From NCBI GenBank assembly GCA_900544575.1, contig UQVO01000001.1, positions 1 to 64,000 on the forward strand: DNA of 64,000 nt, given 5' to 3'. The notes below the pieces were generated by a model. That model worked only from the letters and a program-made list of their open reading frames with translations, searched no databases and had not been told where the DNA came from. This stretch comes from an uncultured Eubacteriales bacterium (lineage in GTDB: Bacteria; Bacillota; Clostridia; Christensenellales; CAG-917). The position numbers and the translations under genes were made by a program. The first letter of the stretch is position 1; the number at the start of each line of letters is the position of its first letter. Of the stretch, positions 38,401-48,080 are shown piece after piece.

Positions 38401-40821
38401 TCATTCCGGGAGCTTTACCGCTCCGCTTATTCCCGCCTTGAAAGTCATCTTGCCCTTCGTCGTACGGGTGTCAATCCTTATGCCTTCGGTGTTGAGAACG
38501 TACGTTTCCCCGCCCGACGACACCGCAAGGTCGTAAGGCATCTTCACGCTGCCCACAAACACGACCGACCCTTTGTCCAGCTCCACGATTTTGACGCCTT
38601 TGAGATAACGCGAACCGGGGTCTATCGTGGACGCGATGACGCGTTTTGCGTAGCCCGTGTCCGTCATTACGATTATCTCGCCCTCGTCGTCAATCTGTCC
38701 GCCGAACGCTATGCTGTCGCCCTCGCCGAGCTTGACGCCGCGCACGCCCGCCGCCTTTCTGCCCTGCACGGGTATTTCCGTCACGCGGTAAACGAGGCAC
38801 AGCCCGCCCTTGGTGACTTCCAGCACGTTGAGGTCGTCGTCCACGGTTTCGACGTTGATGACGCTGTCGCCTTCCGCAAGGATAATCGCGCTTCCGGGCG
38901 CGCGCATACTCGTGAAATCGTTCCAGTCGCTGCGCTTGACTATGCCGCCGCGCGTGAAGAACACCAGCTCTCCCACGGGTGTGGACGGGAAGAACATAAT
39001 CTTTACGGGTTTCTCGTCCACGTGGAGTTCGCGGTTGAACTGCGAGAGGTTCATACCCCTGTCCTTCCACTTTCTCTCCGCCACGTCCGAGATGTCGAGC
39101 CGCGCTATGTTGCCGCGGTCGGTGAAGACGTAAATCCAGCCCTTGTTGTTGACCGCGACCGCTTCCGCGGGCAGTTCGCCGCCGAGCGTCTTCGCATCTT
39201 TGAAAAGCGCGGACCAGTTTTTCTGCGACATAAACCGCAGAGTGTCCGCATTTGACCTCACCAGCACTCCGTCGCGGTAGGTCACCGCCTCCTCTGCGGT
39301 GGGCAGCTCCACGCTTTCCCCTTCGCTGCCGTCGAGAATGACGGAAACGCGGGCGGAATTCATATTCTTTTTGATTTGCAGAATCTCGTCCTTGATGACG
39401 CCGTACTGCCTTCTCGGCGACGCCAGTATCGCGGAAAGATACGCAATGCGTTTTTCGAGTTCGGCAAGTTCCTCTTCGAGTTTCCCCACTTCCAGATGGG
39501 TGAGGGCTTTGAGGCGCATATCCACGATTGCCTGCGCCTGGTCGTCCGTGAGGTCGAAGCGTTCGCGCAGCGCGAGTTTCGCCTTGGGCGTGGACTCGGA
39601 GGACTTGATTATCTTTATCACCTCGTCGATGTTGCGTATGGCGATGAGCAGCCCGCGCACGATTTCGGCACGCTGTTTCGCCGCTTTGAGGTCGAACGCC
39701 GTGCGGCGCACGATTACGTCGCGCTGATAGGCGACGTAATAGGTCAGTATGGCTTTGAGCCCCATCTGCTCCGGCTTGCCGCCCGCTATCGCCACCATAT
39801 TGACGGAATAGCCGAGTTCGAGATTGGTCTTTTTGAACAGGAAGGAGACGATTTTCGCCGCGTCCGCTTCCCTTTTCAGTTTTATCACGGCGCGCATACC
39901 CGTCTTGTCGCTCTCGTCGACTATCTCGTTTATGCCGCCGAGCAGCTCCTTGTTTTCGTCGCGGAGCTTCGCAATCGATTTGAGCACCTCGGCTTTGGAC
40001 ACCTGATAAGGCATTTCCGTGACGACGATGTTTTTCTTGCCGCCGTCGTCCTCGATGTGCAGACGGGCGCGGATTTTGAGCTTCCCTTTACCCGTTTCGT
40101 ATATGCTCTCCATACTGTCCACGGGGATGATGAACCCGCCCGTCGGAAAATCGGGGCCGTGGATGATGCCGAGCAGTTCCTTCGTCGTGATTTTCGGATT
40201 GTCTATGACCGCGACGACCGCGTCTATCGCCTCGCCCATATTGTGAGGCGGAATGTTGGTGGCAAGCCCGACCGCTATGCCGCTCGCTCCGTTGACGAGC
40301 AGGTTGGGGAACCTGCCGGGGAGCATATTCGGCTCCTCCATGCTGTCGTCGAAGTTGGGGCTCCACGTCACGGTGTCCTTGTCGAGGTCGCGGAGCAGTT
40401 CGAGCGCGAGCGGACTCATCCTCGCCTCGGTGTACCTCATTGCCGCGGGCGGGTCGCCGTCCGCCGAGCCGAAGTTGCCGTGCCCGTCCACCAGCTTCAT
40501 ACGCATCGAGAACGGCTGCGCCATCCTCACCATTGCGCCGTACACGGAGCTGTCGCCGTGCGGATGATACTTGCCGAGGCAGTCGCCGACGATACGCGCC
40601 GACTTCTTGTACGGCTTGTCCGGCGTCAGCCCCATCTCGTGCATAGCGTAAAGAATGCGCCGCTGCACGGGTTTGAGCCCGTCTTCCACACGCGGAAGCG
40701 CGCGGTCGAGGATGACGTTTTCGGAATAAGGCAGCATACTGTTGTGCATAACCTCTTCGAACACTACGTCATAGACCGCCGCGGTGAATTGCAGATTTTT
40801 GTTTTCCTTGTGTTTTGCCAT
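38401..40821 (-). CDS. parC: Type IIA topoisomerase subunit A (ParC/GyrA family)
   Basis: 806 residues. The catalytic Tyr is Y130 (MRYTEARMS), preceded by R129. The breakage-reunion domain and a six-bladed C-terminal region are present. The GyrA-box (QRRGGKG) is not found in the first blade, where KWKDRGMNL stands instead, so topoisomerase IV is favoured over gyrase. [10 protein letters not shown] motif occurs later, as in some GyrA proteins, so the choice is not certain. In the quinolone pocket [12 protein letters not shown], the usual acidic residue after Tyr is Gly (G95). It follows the B subunit by 59 bases. Confidence 0.92.
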   Translation of the reverse strand: MAKHKENKNLQFTAAVYDVVFEEVMHNSMLPYSENVILDRALPRVEDGLKPVQRRILYAMHEMGLTPDKPYKKSARIVGDCLGKYHPHGDSSVYGAMVRMAQPFSMRMKLVDGHGNFGSADGDPPAAMRYTEARMSPLALELLRDLDKDTVTWSPNFDDSMEEPNMLPGRFPNLLVNGASGIAVGLATNIPPHNMGEAIDAVVAVIDNPKITTKELLGIIHGPDFPTGGFIIPVDSMESIYETGKGKLKIRARLHIEDDGGKKNIVVTEMPYQVSKAEVLKSIAKLRDENKELLGGINEIVDESDKTGMRAVIKLKREADAAKIVSFLFKKTNLELGYSVNMVAIAGGKPEQMGLKAILTYYVAYQRDVIVRRTAFDLKAAKQRAEIVRGLLIAIRNIDEVIKIIKSSESTPKAKLALRERFDLTDDQAQAIVDMRLKALTHLEVGKLEEELAELEKRIAYLSAILASPRRQYGVIKDEILQIKKNMNSARVSVILDGSEGESVELPTAEEAVTYRDGVLVRSNADTLRFMSQKNWSALFKDAKTLGGELPAEAVAVNNKGWIYVFTDRGNIARLDISDVAERKWKDRGMNLSQFNRELHVDEKPVKIMFFPSTPVGELVFFTRGGIVKRSDWNDFTSMRAPGSAIILAEGDSVINVETVDDDLNVLEVTKGGLCLVYRVTEIPVQGRKAAGVRGVKLGEGDSIAFGGQIDDEGEIIVMTDTGYAKRVIASTIDPGSRYLKGVKIVELDKGSVVFVGSVKMPYDLAVSSGGETYVLNTEGIRIDTRTTKGKMTFKAGISGAVKLPE

Positions 40822-40880
40822 AATCCTCTCCGCCGCCCCTGCGGCTCCGTTTCATATCCGTCCGCCCCTGTCGGGCAATC

Positions 40881-42842
40881 TCACTCCCCGACCGCGAAAT
40901 CGTCCACGCGGTTGAAATCGGCGTATTTGTAGATGTAGTCCTTCCTTATCGCGCTGTCGTCGCCCATAAGCACGGTGATGCGCTTGTCCGCCGCCGCCGC
41001 GTCCTCAATCGTGACGCGGGTAAGCGCGCGGTGGGCGGGGTCCATAGTGGTGTCCCAGAGCTGTTCGGGGTTCATCTCGCCAAGCCCCTTGAAGCGTTGC
41101 AGCAACGCGGTCTTGCCCATCTCCTTCTTGCCTTCTTCCAGCGCCGCGTCGTCGTAAAAATAACGCACTTCGTCCTTCTTCTGCATTTTGTAAAGCGGAG
41201 GCATACCGATATAGACGTGTCCTTCCGTGATGAGAGGACGCATATAACGGAAAAAGAAGGTGAGCAGCAGCGCGCGTATGTGCGCGCCGTCCTGGTCCGC
41301 GTCCGCGAGAATGATGACCTTGTCGTATTTGAGGTCGTCGATGTCGAAGGCAGGCTCTATGCCCGTGCCGAGCGCGCTGATGATGGTGGAAATCTCTTCG
41401 TTGGCGAGTATCTTTTCCAGCGGCGCTTTTTCCACGTTGAGCGGCTTGCCCCTGAGGGGAAGTATTGCCTGAAAACTGCGGTCCCTCGCCTGCTTCGCGC
41501 TGCCGCCCGCGCTGTCGCCCTCGACTATGAAAAGCTCGTTTATCGCGGCGTTCCTGCCCGTGCAGCTGCTCAGCTTGCCTATGAGATTGGAGCCGTTGAG
41601 CTTGTTCTGTTGGCGCGCTATGTCCTTTGCCCTCTTGGCGGCTTCGCGGGACTTCGCCGCGCCCATCGCCTTGGCGACAATCTTCTCGGCAGAACTCTTG
41701 AACCCGCGCATCGCAATCAGCGCTTCCAGCCTCTCGCCGACAAGGCTCTCCACTTTGCTCTTGACTTCGGGATTGCCGAGCTTGCCCTTCGTCTGCCCCT
41801 CGAACTGGACGTTCTGCATTTTCACGGTGACCACCGCCACCATACCTTCACGGAAATCCTCTCCGAGCAGATTGGCCTGTTTTTCTTTCAGGATATTGTT
41901 CTTTCTCGCAAATTCGTTGAAAACTTTCGTCACGGCGGACTTGAACCCCACTTCGTGCGTGCCGCCGTCGGGGGTCGGGATGCTGTTGACGTAAGAATAT
42001 ATGTTTTCGGCATAGCCGTCAGTATGCTGAATGGCGACGGCGACCTCGAAATGCTCTTCCTTCGCCTCGATGTACAAAGGCTTGTCGTAAAGCACCGTCC
42101 TGCCCTCGTTGAGATACTGCACATAGTCCGCAATGCCGCCCTTGTAGCAGAACACGTCCTTCTGCCCCGTGCCGCCCGCGATGGGAAGGCGCTTGTCCTC
42201 GACGACGATGGTTATCCCCCTGTTGAGATAGGCGACTTCGCGCATACGCTTCGTCACGGTTTCGTACTCGAACTTCGCGTCGCCGAACACTCTTTCGTCG
42301 GGCTTGAACGTCACGGTGCTGCCCTTTTCCTTCGTCTTGCCCACAAGGGTAAGAGGCGTTTTCACCACGCCGCTCTTGATTTTGCCGTTCACTTGCGGGG
42401 AATGGAACTCCGCGCGGTAAAGATGTCCGTCGCGCTTGACTTCCACGGTCAGCCATTCGGAAAGCGCGTTGGTGACTGACGCGCCCACGCCGTGCAGACC
42501 GCCGGAATAGGCATACTGTCCGCTGTCGAACTTCGCGCCCGCGTGCAGCTGCGTGAACACGACTTCCACGCCGCTGATTTTCAGCTTCGGATGTTTGTCG
42601 ACGGGGATGCCCCTGCCGTTGTCGCTCACCCTTGCGATGTTGCCGTCCAACAGCTCGATGGTCACCGTATCGCCGAACCCGTTCGCCACTTCGTCCACGC
42701 TGTTGTCGATGATTTCCCACAAAATATGGTGCATCCCCTTGGAACCCGTGGTGCCGATATACATACCGGGACGTTTTCTGACCGCGTCCAGCCCTTCCAG
42801 AACGCGAATATCCCCGGCTTTGTATTCATGATTAGCAGCCAT
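40881..42842 (-). CDS. parE: Type IIA topoisomerase subunit B (ParE/GyrB family)
   Basis: 653 residues from the ATG at 42842, with GGAGT upstream. GHKL ATPase (EIIDNSVDE, DNGRGIP, GLHGVGAS), transducer domain and TOPRIM (EGDSAGG, PLRGKPLNVEKA, DADQDGAHI) are complete. There is no 170-residue insert, so it is the Gram-positive size. It pairs with the A subunit downstream and lies away from any recF/dnaN neighbourhood, which again favours topoisomerase IV. An extended -10 promoter lies at 42948-42956. Confidence 0.93.
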   Translation of the reverse strand: MAANHEYKAGDIRVLEGLDAVRKRPGMYIGTTGSKGMHHILWEIIDNSVDEVANGFGDTVTIELLDGNIARVSDNGRGIPVDKHPKLKISGVEVVFTQLHAGAKFDSGQYAYSGGLHGVGASVTNALSEWLTVEVKRDGHLYRAEFHSPQVNGKIKSGVVKTPLTLVGKTKEKGSTVTFKPDERVFGDAKFEYETVTKRMREVAYLNRGITIVVEDKRLPIAGGTGQKDVFCYKGGIADYVQYLNEGRTVLYDKPLYIEAKEEHFEVAVAIQHTDGYAENIYSYVNSIPTPDGGTHEVGFKSAVTKVFNEFARKNNILKEKQANLLGEDFREGMVAVVTVKMQNVQFEGQTKGKLGNPEVKSKVESLVGERLEALIAMRGFKSSAEKIVAKAMGAAKSREAAKRAKDIARQQNKLNGSNLIGKLSSCTGRNAAINELFIVEGDSAGGSAKQARDRSFQAILPLRGKPLNVEKAPLEKILANEEISTIISALGTGIEPAFDIDDLKYDKVIILADADQDGAHIRALLLTFFFRYMRPLITEGHVYIGMPPLYKMQKKDEVRYFYDDAALEEGKKEMGKTALLQRFKGLGEMNPEQLWDTTMDPAHRALTRVTIEDAAAADKRITVLMGDDSAIRKDYIYKYADFNRVDDFAVGE

Positions 42843-42947
42843 TTGCACTCCGATTGCCGCCGTTTTCGCCGCCGCGCCGCACACGGACCGCCCCGTTTTG
42901 CGCGCGCCCGCGCCTTAAAACGACGAATAAGATATAGAATTATAAAG

Positions 42948-42956
42948 AGATTATAC
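42948..42956 (-). promoter_or_regulatory. Extended -10 promoter upstream of parE
   Basis: TGG-TATAAT on the minus strand, a perfect -10 with the TGn extension; the -35 is poor. A second TATAAT lies 11 bases downstream (42937-42942). The leader to the ATG is about 100 bases. Confidence 0.65.
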
Positions 42957-43011
42957 CACAATATGTTGCGATACAAAAGCGTTTTTCACAACTTAATGAC
43001 AAATTCCGCCC

Positions 43012-43046
43012 CGAAAAAACAAAGTGCCGCCGCGTTGCGCGGCGGC
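43012..43046 (-). terminator. Terminator after the secreted unknown protein
   Basis: A perfect 9-bp stem (GCCGCCGCG / CGCGGCGGC), 3-base loop, then ACTTTGTTTTTTC on the minus strand. Confidence 0.85.
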
Positions 43047-43058
43047 GTTCTCTCTCTT

Positions 43059-43838
43059 TCACCCTGCCGCGGCTGCACAATACGGGAAATATTCTCCCGT
43101 GAGAAGGTCCAGCCTGCGCACGAGATACCCCGCCGTATCCGCCGAACAGCAGCCCGTCACCCGATACCACAGCATAAGACGGCATCTGCCCTCGAAAGGC
43201 TCGTAAGACGGCTGGACATAGTTCACGGAAGTGACGTACGCCTGCGCCGTCCCTGTATATCTGCCGTTTTCGTCCCACAGCATATCGGAGTAATATCCGT
43301 CGGACACGTCGAACAGCACAAAGGGCTTCCCGCCGCACGACACTTTCACAAATCCGCCGTCCGCAAACCGCGCCGAAAAAGGCATATCCGTCCGCGCCGC
43401 GTCGAACAGCGTCACAACGCCGTCGGACAGGTCGAACACGTAATAATAACCGAACCCGCCGCTTCCTCCCGTGGAGGCGGAATAAAATATCTGTTCGTAT
43501 CCCTTTCCGAGAAAATCGAACGCGGCGACGGAGGGGGAATAGCCGCCCTCTTCGGGAGGCGAAAAACTCTCCCCGCTTTCCGTGCGGATTTCTATGTCGG
43601 TGTAATAGGGGCTTCCCCGCCCGAACGGCGTGCCGAAGAGCAAAACTTTTTCTTCCTCTCCGCCCTCTGCGAGCACGGCGGAAACGCTTCCAAGGAGCAC
43701 TTTCTCCGCCGCTTCCGCACTCCGCGTTTCTCCGCGCCGCACGACGGCAAATCCGAACGCGGCAATCGCCGCCGAAATTGCGGCCGCCGCTAAGAACGCC
43801 GCGCCCGCGGCGCGCAAAATGACGAACGGTTTTCTCAT
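43059..43838 (-). CDS. Secreted or membrane-anchored protein of unknown function
   Basis: 259 residues. An uncleaved-looking N-terminal helix (residues about 8-32, no lipobox) is followed by an Ala/Glu linker and a beta-rich extracytosolic domain (AAFDFLGKGYEQIFYSASTGG, FGYYYVFDLSDG), which resembles one or two FG-GAP/propeller-like repeats. Cys residues near 218-219 could form disulfides. I do not recognise the family. It is monocistronic with a strong terminator. No good ribosome binding site precedes the ATG. Confidence 0.65.
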   Translation of the reverse strand: MRKPFVILRAAGAAFLAAAAISAAIAAFGFAVVRRGETRSAEAAEKVLLGSVSAVLAEGGEEEKVLLFGTPFGRGSPYYTDIEIRTESGESFSPPEEGGYSPSVAAFDFLGKGYEQIFYSASTGGSGGFGYYYVFDLSDGVVTLFDAARTDMPFSARFADGGFVKVSCGGKPFVLFDVSDGYYSDMLWDENGRYTGTAQAYVTSVNYVQPSYEPFEGRCRLMLWYRVTGCCSADTAGYLVRRLDLLTGEYFPYCAAAAG

Positions 43839-43927
43839 AAAGACAGTATGCGTACCGTTGCAAATGAGATACGTTTTGTGCAGAAAAGACAGTTTAACAG
43901 GTCAAAACGTCCGCCTAACCGCGAGTT

Positions 43928-43961
43928 AAGAAAAAATAAGGGACGTGCCTCGGCACGTCCC
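43928..43961 (-). terminator. Terminator after the alpha/beta hydrolase
   Basis: A perfect 10-bp stem (GGGACGTGCC / GGCACGTCCC), 2-base loop, then TTATTTTTTC on the minus strand, 18 bases after the stop. Confidence 0.9.
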
Positions 43962-43978
43962 GCACAGTCTGCGCGACC

Positions 43979-44902
43979 TCACTTCGAAGTCATCTTGTCA
44001 ATCGCCGCAAGAAAGTCCGCGTAGACTTCCGCGTTGTTGGTTTCGTTGAGTATCTCGTGGCGCGCGTCGGAGTAAAGTTTTACGCTCACGTCCTTTACGC
44101 CGAGGTCGACATACATCTTGTAGAGTTTGTCCACGAGTTTACCCGCTCCGCCGACGGGGTCTTTGTCGCCGCTGAATATCGCGATGGGTTTGTTCTTGTC
44201 TATGCCGGCGAGGTTTTCGCTCTTGTAAGACGCTTTCAGCCCCGCAAAGAAATACTTGAAGAACGCAATGGACATCACATAGCCGCACTGCTCGTCGAAT
44301 ATGTATTTGCGCACCTGCTCCTTGTCGCGGGAAAGCCACGCAAAAGCCGTCTTGTCCTTTTTGAATTTCGCGTTGTAGGAACCGAAGCTGAGCTTGTCCA
44401 GCAGTTTGCCGGGTTTTTCGCCGCCGAGCAGCGCGTACTGCATATTCGCGACCGCGCATCCGATGGACAGCACCGCGCCTTTCATATTGGCGGACCCGCA
44501 GAGTATCGCGCCCGCGGACTCGTTGGGGAGCTCCACATATCTCTGCCCTATCATACTGCCGTAGCTGTGGCCGAGATAAACTACGGGCAGCCCGAATCTT
44601 TCTTTGAGATGCGCCGTGATGGCTATCTCGTCGCGGACGGTATCGTTGAAGATGTCGCCTTTGTGATAGCCCCGCACGCCCTTCGCGCTCTGCTTCGTGC
44701 TGGTCATACCGTGCGCACGGTGGTCGTCGGCGAACACGATGTATCCGTTGGCGTTGAGGAACTTCGCAAACGCGTCGTAGCGTCTGGCGTGCTCCGCCAT
44801 ACCGTGGGAAATCTGAACGACACCTTTCGGGTTCTTCACATCGTTCCAGAGATAGCACTGCAAAATCGTCTTGTCAAAACTTTGGAATTTTTCCGTCTTC
44901 AT
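43979..44902 (-). CDS. Alpha/beta hydrolase, monoacylglycerol-lipase-like (S33)
   Basis: 307 residues. The nucleophile elbow is GHSYG with S113; the acid is in SGDKDPVGG and the His in SDARHEILNE. HGMAEHARRY near residue 33 is the lid/oxyanion segment typical of the lysophospholipase/monoacylglycerol lipase group. No signal peptide, so cytoplasmic. It has its own promoter (44958-44986) and terminator. Lipid ester hydrolysis is likely but the substrate is unknown. Confidence 0.9.
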   Translation of the reverse strand: MKTEKFQSFDKTILQCYLWNDVKNPKGVVQISHGMAEHARRYDAFAKFLNANGYIVFADDHRAHGMTSTKQSAKGVRGYHKGDIFNDTVRDEIAITAHLKERFGLPVVYLGHSYGSMIGQRYVELPNESAGAILCGSANMKGAVLSIGCAVANMQYALLGGEKPGKLLDKLSFGSYNAKFKKDKTAFAWLSRDKEQVRKYIFDEQCGYVMSIAFFKYFFAGLKASYKSENLAGIDKNKPIAIFSGDKDPVGGAGKLVDKLYKMYVDLGVKDVSVKLYSDARHEILNETNNAEVYADFLAAIDKMTSK

Positions 44903-44957
44903 AATCTCCGCCTCTCAAATCCGAACGCAATTCGGAGTAAATGATATTGCGAGATAA

Positions 44958-44986
44958 ATATTAGCATACGCGTCGGCAAAATGCAA
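44958..44986 (-). promoter_or_regulatory. Sigma-A promoter of the alpha/beta hydrolase
   Basis: TTGCAT at 44986-44981, 17-base spacer, TAATAT at 44963-44958. Confidence 0.72.
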
Positions 44987-45064
44987 ACTAAAAATAGTTT
45001 TCCGCATACTATGAGAGCGCGGAGGCGGGGCGCTGCCGCCCCTCCCTCCCGCAAAGGGGGAAAT

Positions 45065-46132
45065 ATGAAAAAAATTCTGCTTGCGGGCGGCGGCACGGGC
45101 GGACACATCTATCCCAATCTTGCTCTGCTCCCCGCGCTGTCCAGGCTGGGCATCGAGGCGGTCTACGGCGGCGAAGAGGGGGACAGCGCGGAAGCGCGCG
45201 CGGCAAAGCGCGCGGGGCTGGATTTTTACGGAGTGCCCTGCATAAAACTCGTCCGCTCATTCTCGCCCGCGGGGGTGGACAACAATCTTTCCGTCCCGCG
45301 CGTGCTTTCCGCGGGAAAACGCGCGGCGGAAAAAATCCTCTCGGAGGAAAAACCCGCTCTCGTCTTTTCCAAAGGCGGCTTTGCCGCACTGCCCTTCGTG
45401 CTTGCCGCCGCCGCGCTCAAAATACCCGTGATATGCCACGAGTCCGACTCAACGCCGGGTTTATCCAACAAAATCGCAAAGATAAAAGGCGCAAAGGCGC
45501 TGACGGCTTACCCCGGGTCATCTTTCGGCGAATTTGTCGGGATGCCCGTGCGCGAAGAACTTTTCTGCAAAAACAGAGCGCTTGCGCGCGCCTCTCTCGG
45601 CATCCCGTCCACGGAAAACGTGCTGCTGGTCACGGGCGGAAGCAGCGGGGCGCAGGCGCTGAACGACGCTCTGCTCAGAATGCTGCCCGAGCTCGAAGAG
45701 CGGTGCGTGGTGGTGCACGTCACGGGACGCGGCAAAGCGGAAAAAGGCCGCGCGCGTTCGGCGCGCTATATCCCGCTCGAATATTCGGACGATATGGGGA
45801 CGCTCTATGCTGCAAGCGACGCGGTGCTCTCCCGTGCGGGCGCGACAGCCGTGGCGGAGCTTGCCGCTCTCGGCAAACGCGCGGTTCTCGTCCCTCTCCC
45901 GAAGGGCATTTCCCGCGGCGACCAGATTCCGAATGCGGAACTCGCCGCAAAGCACGGGGCGCGCATAGTCACGCAGGACGGCGACCTCGCCGCAAAACTT
46001 CTGCCCGTGCTTCTGCACGCCTTCGCTCTTCCGCCTATGACGCGCATTTCATCCGACGCGAACGGAAAAATTGCGTCCGTAATTGATGTTACAATGCGTC
46101 GAGGTGTGAAATGCAACGACAAAAAACGATAG
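45065..46132 (+). CDS. murG: UDP-GlcNAc:lipid I transferase MurG
   Basis: 355 residues. It makes lipid II at the inner face of the membrane. Hallmarks are GGGTGGHIYPNLAL (residues 7-20), FSKGGFAALP, HESDSTPGLSNK, TGGSSGAQALND and the donor site SRAGATAVAELAALGKRAVLVPLP. The ATG at 45065 has AAAGGGGG five bases upstream. The gene is outside a mur/fts cluster, followed in overlap by a membrane protein of unknown role. Confidence 0.95.
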   Translation: MKKILLAGGGTGGHIYPNLALLPALSRLGIEAVYGGEEGDSAEARAAKRAGLDFYGVPCIKLVRSFSPAGVDNNLSVPRVLSAGKRAAEKILSEEKPALVFSKGGFAALPFVLAAAALKIPVICHESDSTPGLSNKIAKIKGAKALTAYPGSSFGEFVGMPVREELFCKNRALARASLGIPSTENVLLVTGGSSGAQALNDALLRMLPELEERCVVVHVTGRGKAEKGRARSARYIPLEYSDDMGTLYAASDAVLSRAGATAVAELAALGKRAVLVPLPKGISRGDQIPNAELAAKHGARIVTQDGDLAAKLLPVLLHAFALPPMTRISSDANGKIASVIDVTMRRGVKCNDKKR

Positions 46133-47430
46133 CCAAATGGCTTGTTATCATTCTGCTCTGCACCCTTGCGGTGGGAGCGTACATACTCTATGACGCGCTG
46201 TACGTCGGCGACCTCGGCGGAGCCGCCGCGGACGACGTAACCCCTCCCGGCGAAAACGGCGACCCGACGCCCTCCGACCCCGTCGAGCCCGACCCGCCCT
46301 ATTACACGGAGCTTCCGCGCGAAACACAGAACTTTGCGGGTATGAGCGTCGGACACGTCGGCGGAGAGGGGACGGATACCGTGCTCGACACCGTATTCAC
46401 CGCGGACTGCGTCTATGTGTTTTTCCGCTCCGCTTCCGAAGAATACGACTGCCGCGGCGCGGGACTGTATGCCGCGGTCTTCACCCGAAACTCGCTTGCG
46501 GCGGTCACGCGTATCGGAGAGGCGACGGACAGTTTCGGCGGCGCGAAACAGACCGCTGACGGAGTGGCGGCTGCGGTGTCCGACGAAGAAAGCGGAAGAC
46601 TTGTCGTTTTTTCCGCCGACGGCAGCGTCAAGGGCGAAACCGCACTCCCCTCTTTCGACACGGCGTATCTTCTGCTTTCGGGCTCCGTGCTCTTCGTCTT
46701 TTCCTCGGACGGCACGGCGCTGCAATGCACGTCCGTCGCCCGCGGGCTGACGTCAACCGTCATCCCCTTCCGCCTTTCGGACGGATACACCGTACGGGAA
46801 GGTATGGTGACGGCGGACGGAATCGTGCTCGTCGCGGAAAAAGGCGAAGACCTCTCCGTCATAGAATTTTCGCAGAACGACGGCTTTAACACACGTCTTA
46901 CATACAATGAAACGTCGTTTATGCAAATTGTTCCTCTCGCGGGCGAAGAAGGCGCGGCGTTTGCCCTGCTCGGAAAAACCGCGGCGGGACTGCGGCTTGC
47001 CGTGTTCGACGCGGAATGTCGCGCGGAAGCGGAAACCGTGGTCGACGGCGCGGAGGGCGGCGTACTCTTCGGCGACGGGGTGTCGCTCACTCTCGTTCGC
47101 ACGGGCGTGACGGAAACCTATTGCCGCCATCTTGACCTCATTTCGACCTCTCCGACCTCCGACGTGATAGGCGACGTCGCCGCCGTAAGGTCGTCGGGCA
47201 ACGTGCGCTTCTATGCGTCGGTCGACGGCGACGGCGGTATGTCCGTGTTCGTTTCCGCAGACGGCGGAGGGTTTTCCTCCCTGATGGAATGCGGCTTTGC
47301 GGGCGGAAAGCTCTCGTCGGCGGTCACGGACGGCAAACTCCTGCTCTCCTTCTCGACCTCTTCCACGGAAGGCATATTCTTTGAAAACTTCGGGGAGGCG
47401 GACGCATATTTTGTCGCGCTTCCGCTGTGA
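46111..47430 (+). CDS. Membrane-anchored extracytosolic protein of unknown function, coupled to murG
   Basis: 439 residues. One N-terminal helix (KWLVIILLCTLAVGAYILYDALY) anchors it, then an acidic Pro-rich linker (residues 40-65) and about 370 residues of repeated beta-strand character, propeller-like. It overlaps murG by 22 bases, so it is translated from the same mRNA. The coupling suggests an envelope role, but nothing in the sequence identifies one. Confidence 0.7.
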   Translation: MQRQKTIAKWLVIILLCTLAVGAYILYDALYVGDLGGAAADDVTPPGENGDPTPSDPVEPDPPYYTELPRETQNFAGMSVGHVGGEGTDTVLDTVFTADCVYVFFRSASEEYDCRGAGLYAAVFTRNSLAAVTRIGEATDSFGGAKQTADGVAAAVSDEESGRLVVFSADGSVKGETALPSFDTAYLLLSGSVLFVFSSDGTALQCTSVARGLTSTVIPFRLSDGYTVREGMVTADGIVLVAEKGEDLSVIEFSQNDGFNTRLTYNETSFMQIVPLAGEEGAAFALLGKTAAGLRLAVFDAECRAEAETVVDGAEGGVLFGDGVSLTLVRTGVTETYCRHLDLISTSPTSDVIGDVAAVRSSGNVRFYASVDGDGGMSVFVSADGGGFSSLMECGFAGGKLSSAVTDGKLLLSFSTSSTEGIFFENFGEADAYFVALPL

Positions 47431-47438
47431 CGCGCGTG

Positions 47439-47467
47439 TTGACATCGCAAAGCGTTTAATATAAAAT
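47439..47467 (+). promoter_or_regulatory. Promoter ahead of the small membrane protein at 47474
   Basis: TTGACA at 47439-47444, 17-base spacer, TAAAAT at 47462-47467, only 6 bases before the first ATG. Confidence 0.75.
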
Positions 47468-47473
47468 GTAAGT

Positions 47474-47839
47474 ATGAAATATGCGGCGAAAGAAAACGGA
47501 ATGACCGAAAAACGCGAAAACAAACCTATGCTTTTCGCGGGTTTTGCGCTGAACGCCGCGGCTTTTGTGACGGCGCTCGTCCCCCTGCTCCTTTTCCTCA
47601 TACCGGGAGGGGTTTCGGGCGGCTCCGCTCCGCTCATCGGTTCGGGCATATACATCAATGCCGTGGCGGTGGCTGCAAGTTTCGTCGGCGTGGTTCTGAC
47701 CGCGGCGGCAAAGCCGAAGTCCGGCGCACTCGCGCGGTTCAGCCTCTTTTTCGGAGCGACGGCTTTTGTCATCGCACTTGCCGCATTCGTGCTCTGTCTG
47801 CTTTTCGGAGCCGTGATACCTCTGCAAAATATTGCCTGA
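47474..47839 (+). CDS. Small polytopic membrane protein, unknown function
   Basis: 121 residues with three hydrophobic segments (about 20-44, 52-72, 88-112). No family recognised. The first ATG lies only six bases after the -10 element, so either the transcript is leaderless or translation starts at the ATG at 47501 (MTEKREN), giving 112 residues. A strong terminator follows, so the gene is a unit on its own. Confidence 0.65.
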   Translation: MKYAAKENGMTEKRENKPMLFAGFALNAAAFVTALVPLLLFLIPGGVSGGSAPLIGSGIYINAVAVAASFVGVVLTAAAKPKSGALARFSLFFGATAFVIALAAFVLCLLFGAVIPLQNIA

Positions 47840-47860
47840 CGCGAAAATCCTTGAACCTGA

Positions 47861-47890
47861 AAACGCGGCGCCCGCCGCGTTTTTGTTTTC
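47861..47890 (+). terminator. Terminator after the small membrane protein
   Basis: An 8-bp stem (AACGCGGC / GCCGCGTT) with a 4-base loop, then TTTTTG. The 190 bases beyond it, up to the converging Gx transporter gene, contain nothing I recognise. Confidence 0.9.
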
Positions 47891-48080
47891 CTTGCGGAAT
47901 TTCCGTTTTCCGCCTTACGCTTGATTCCGCCTTTCCGTTGCGGTGCTTGTTGCACTCCGCCGCAAAGTCATTCGGGCGTTAGCGTCACCGTCCGCTTTGC
48001 TCCGTATTGCCGTTGTTACTGCAATCTGCCCGCCCTTAGCCGCAGTCTTTCCCGCAAAGGCGGGCGGCTTGAATGCGGAC

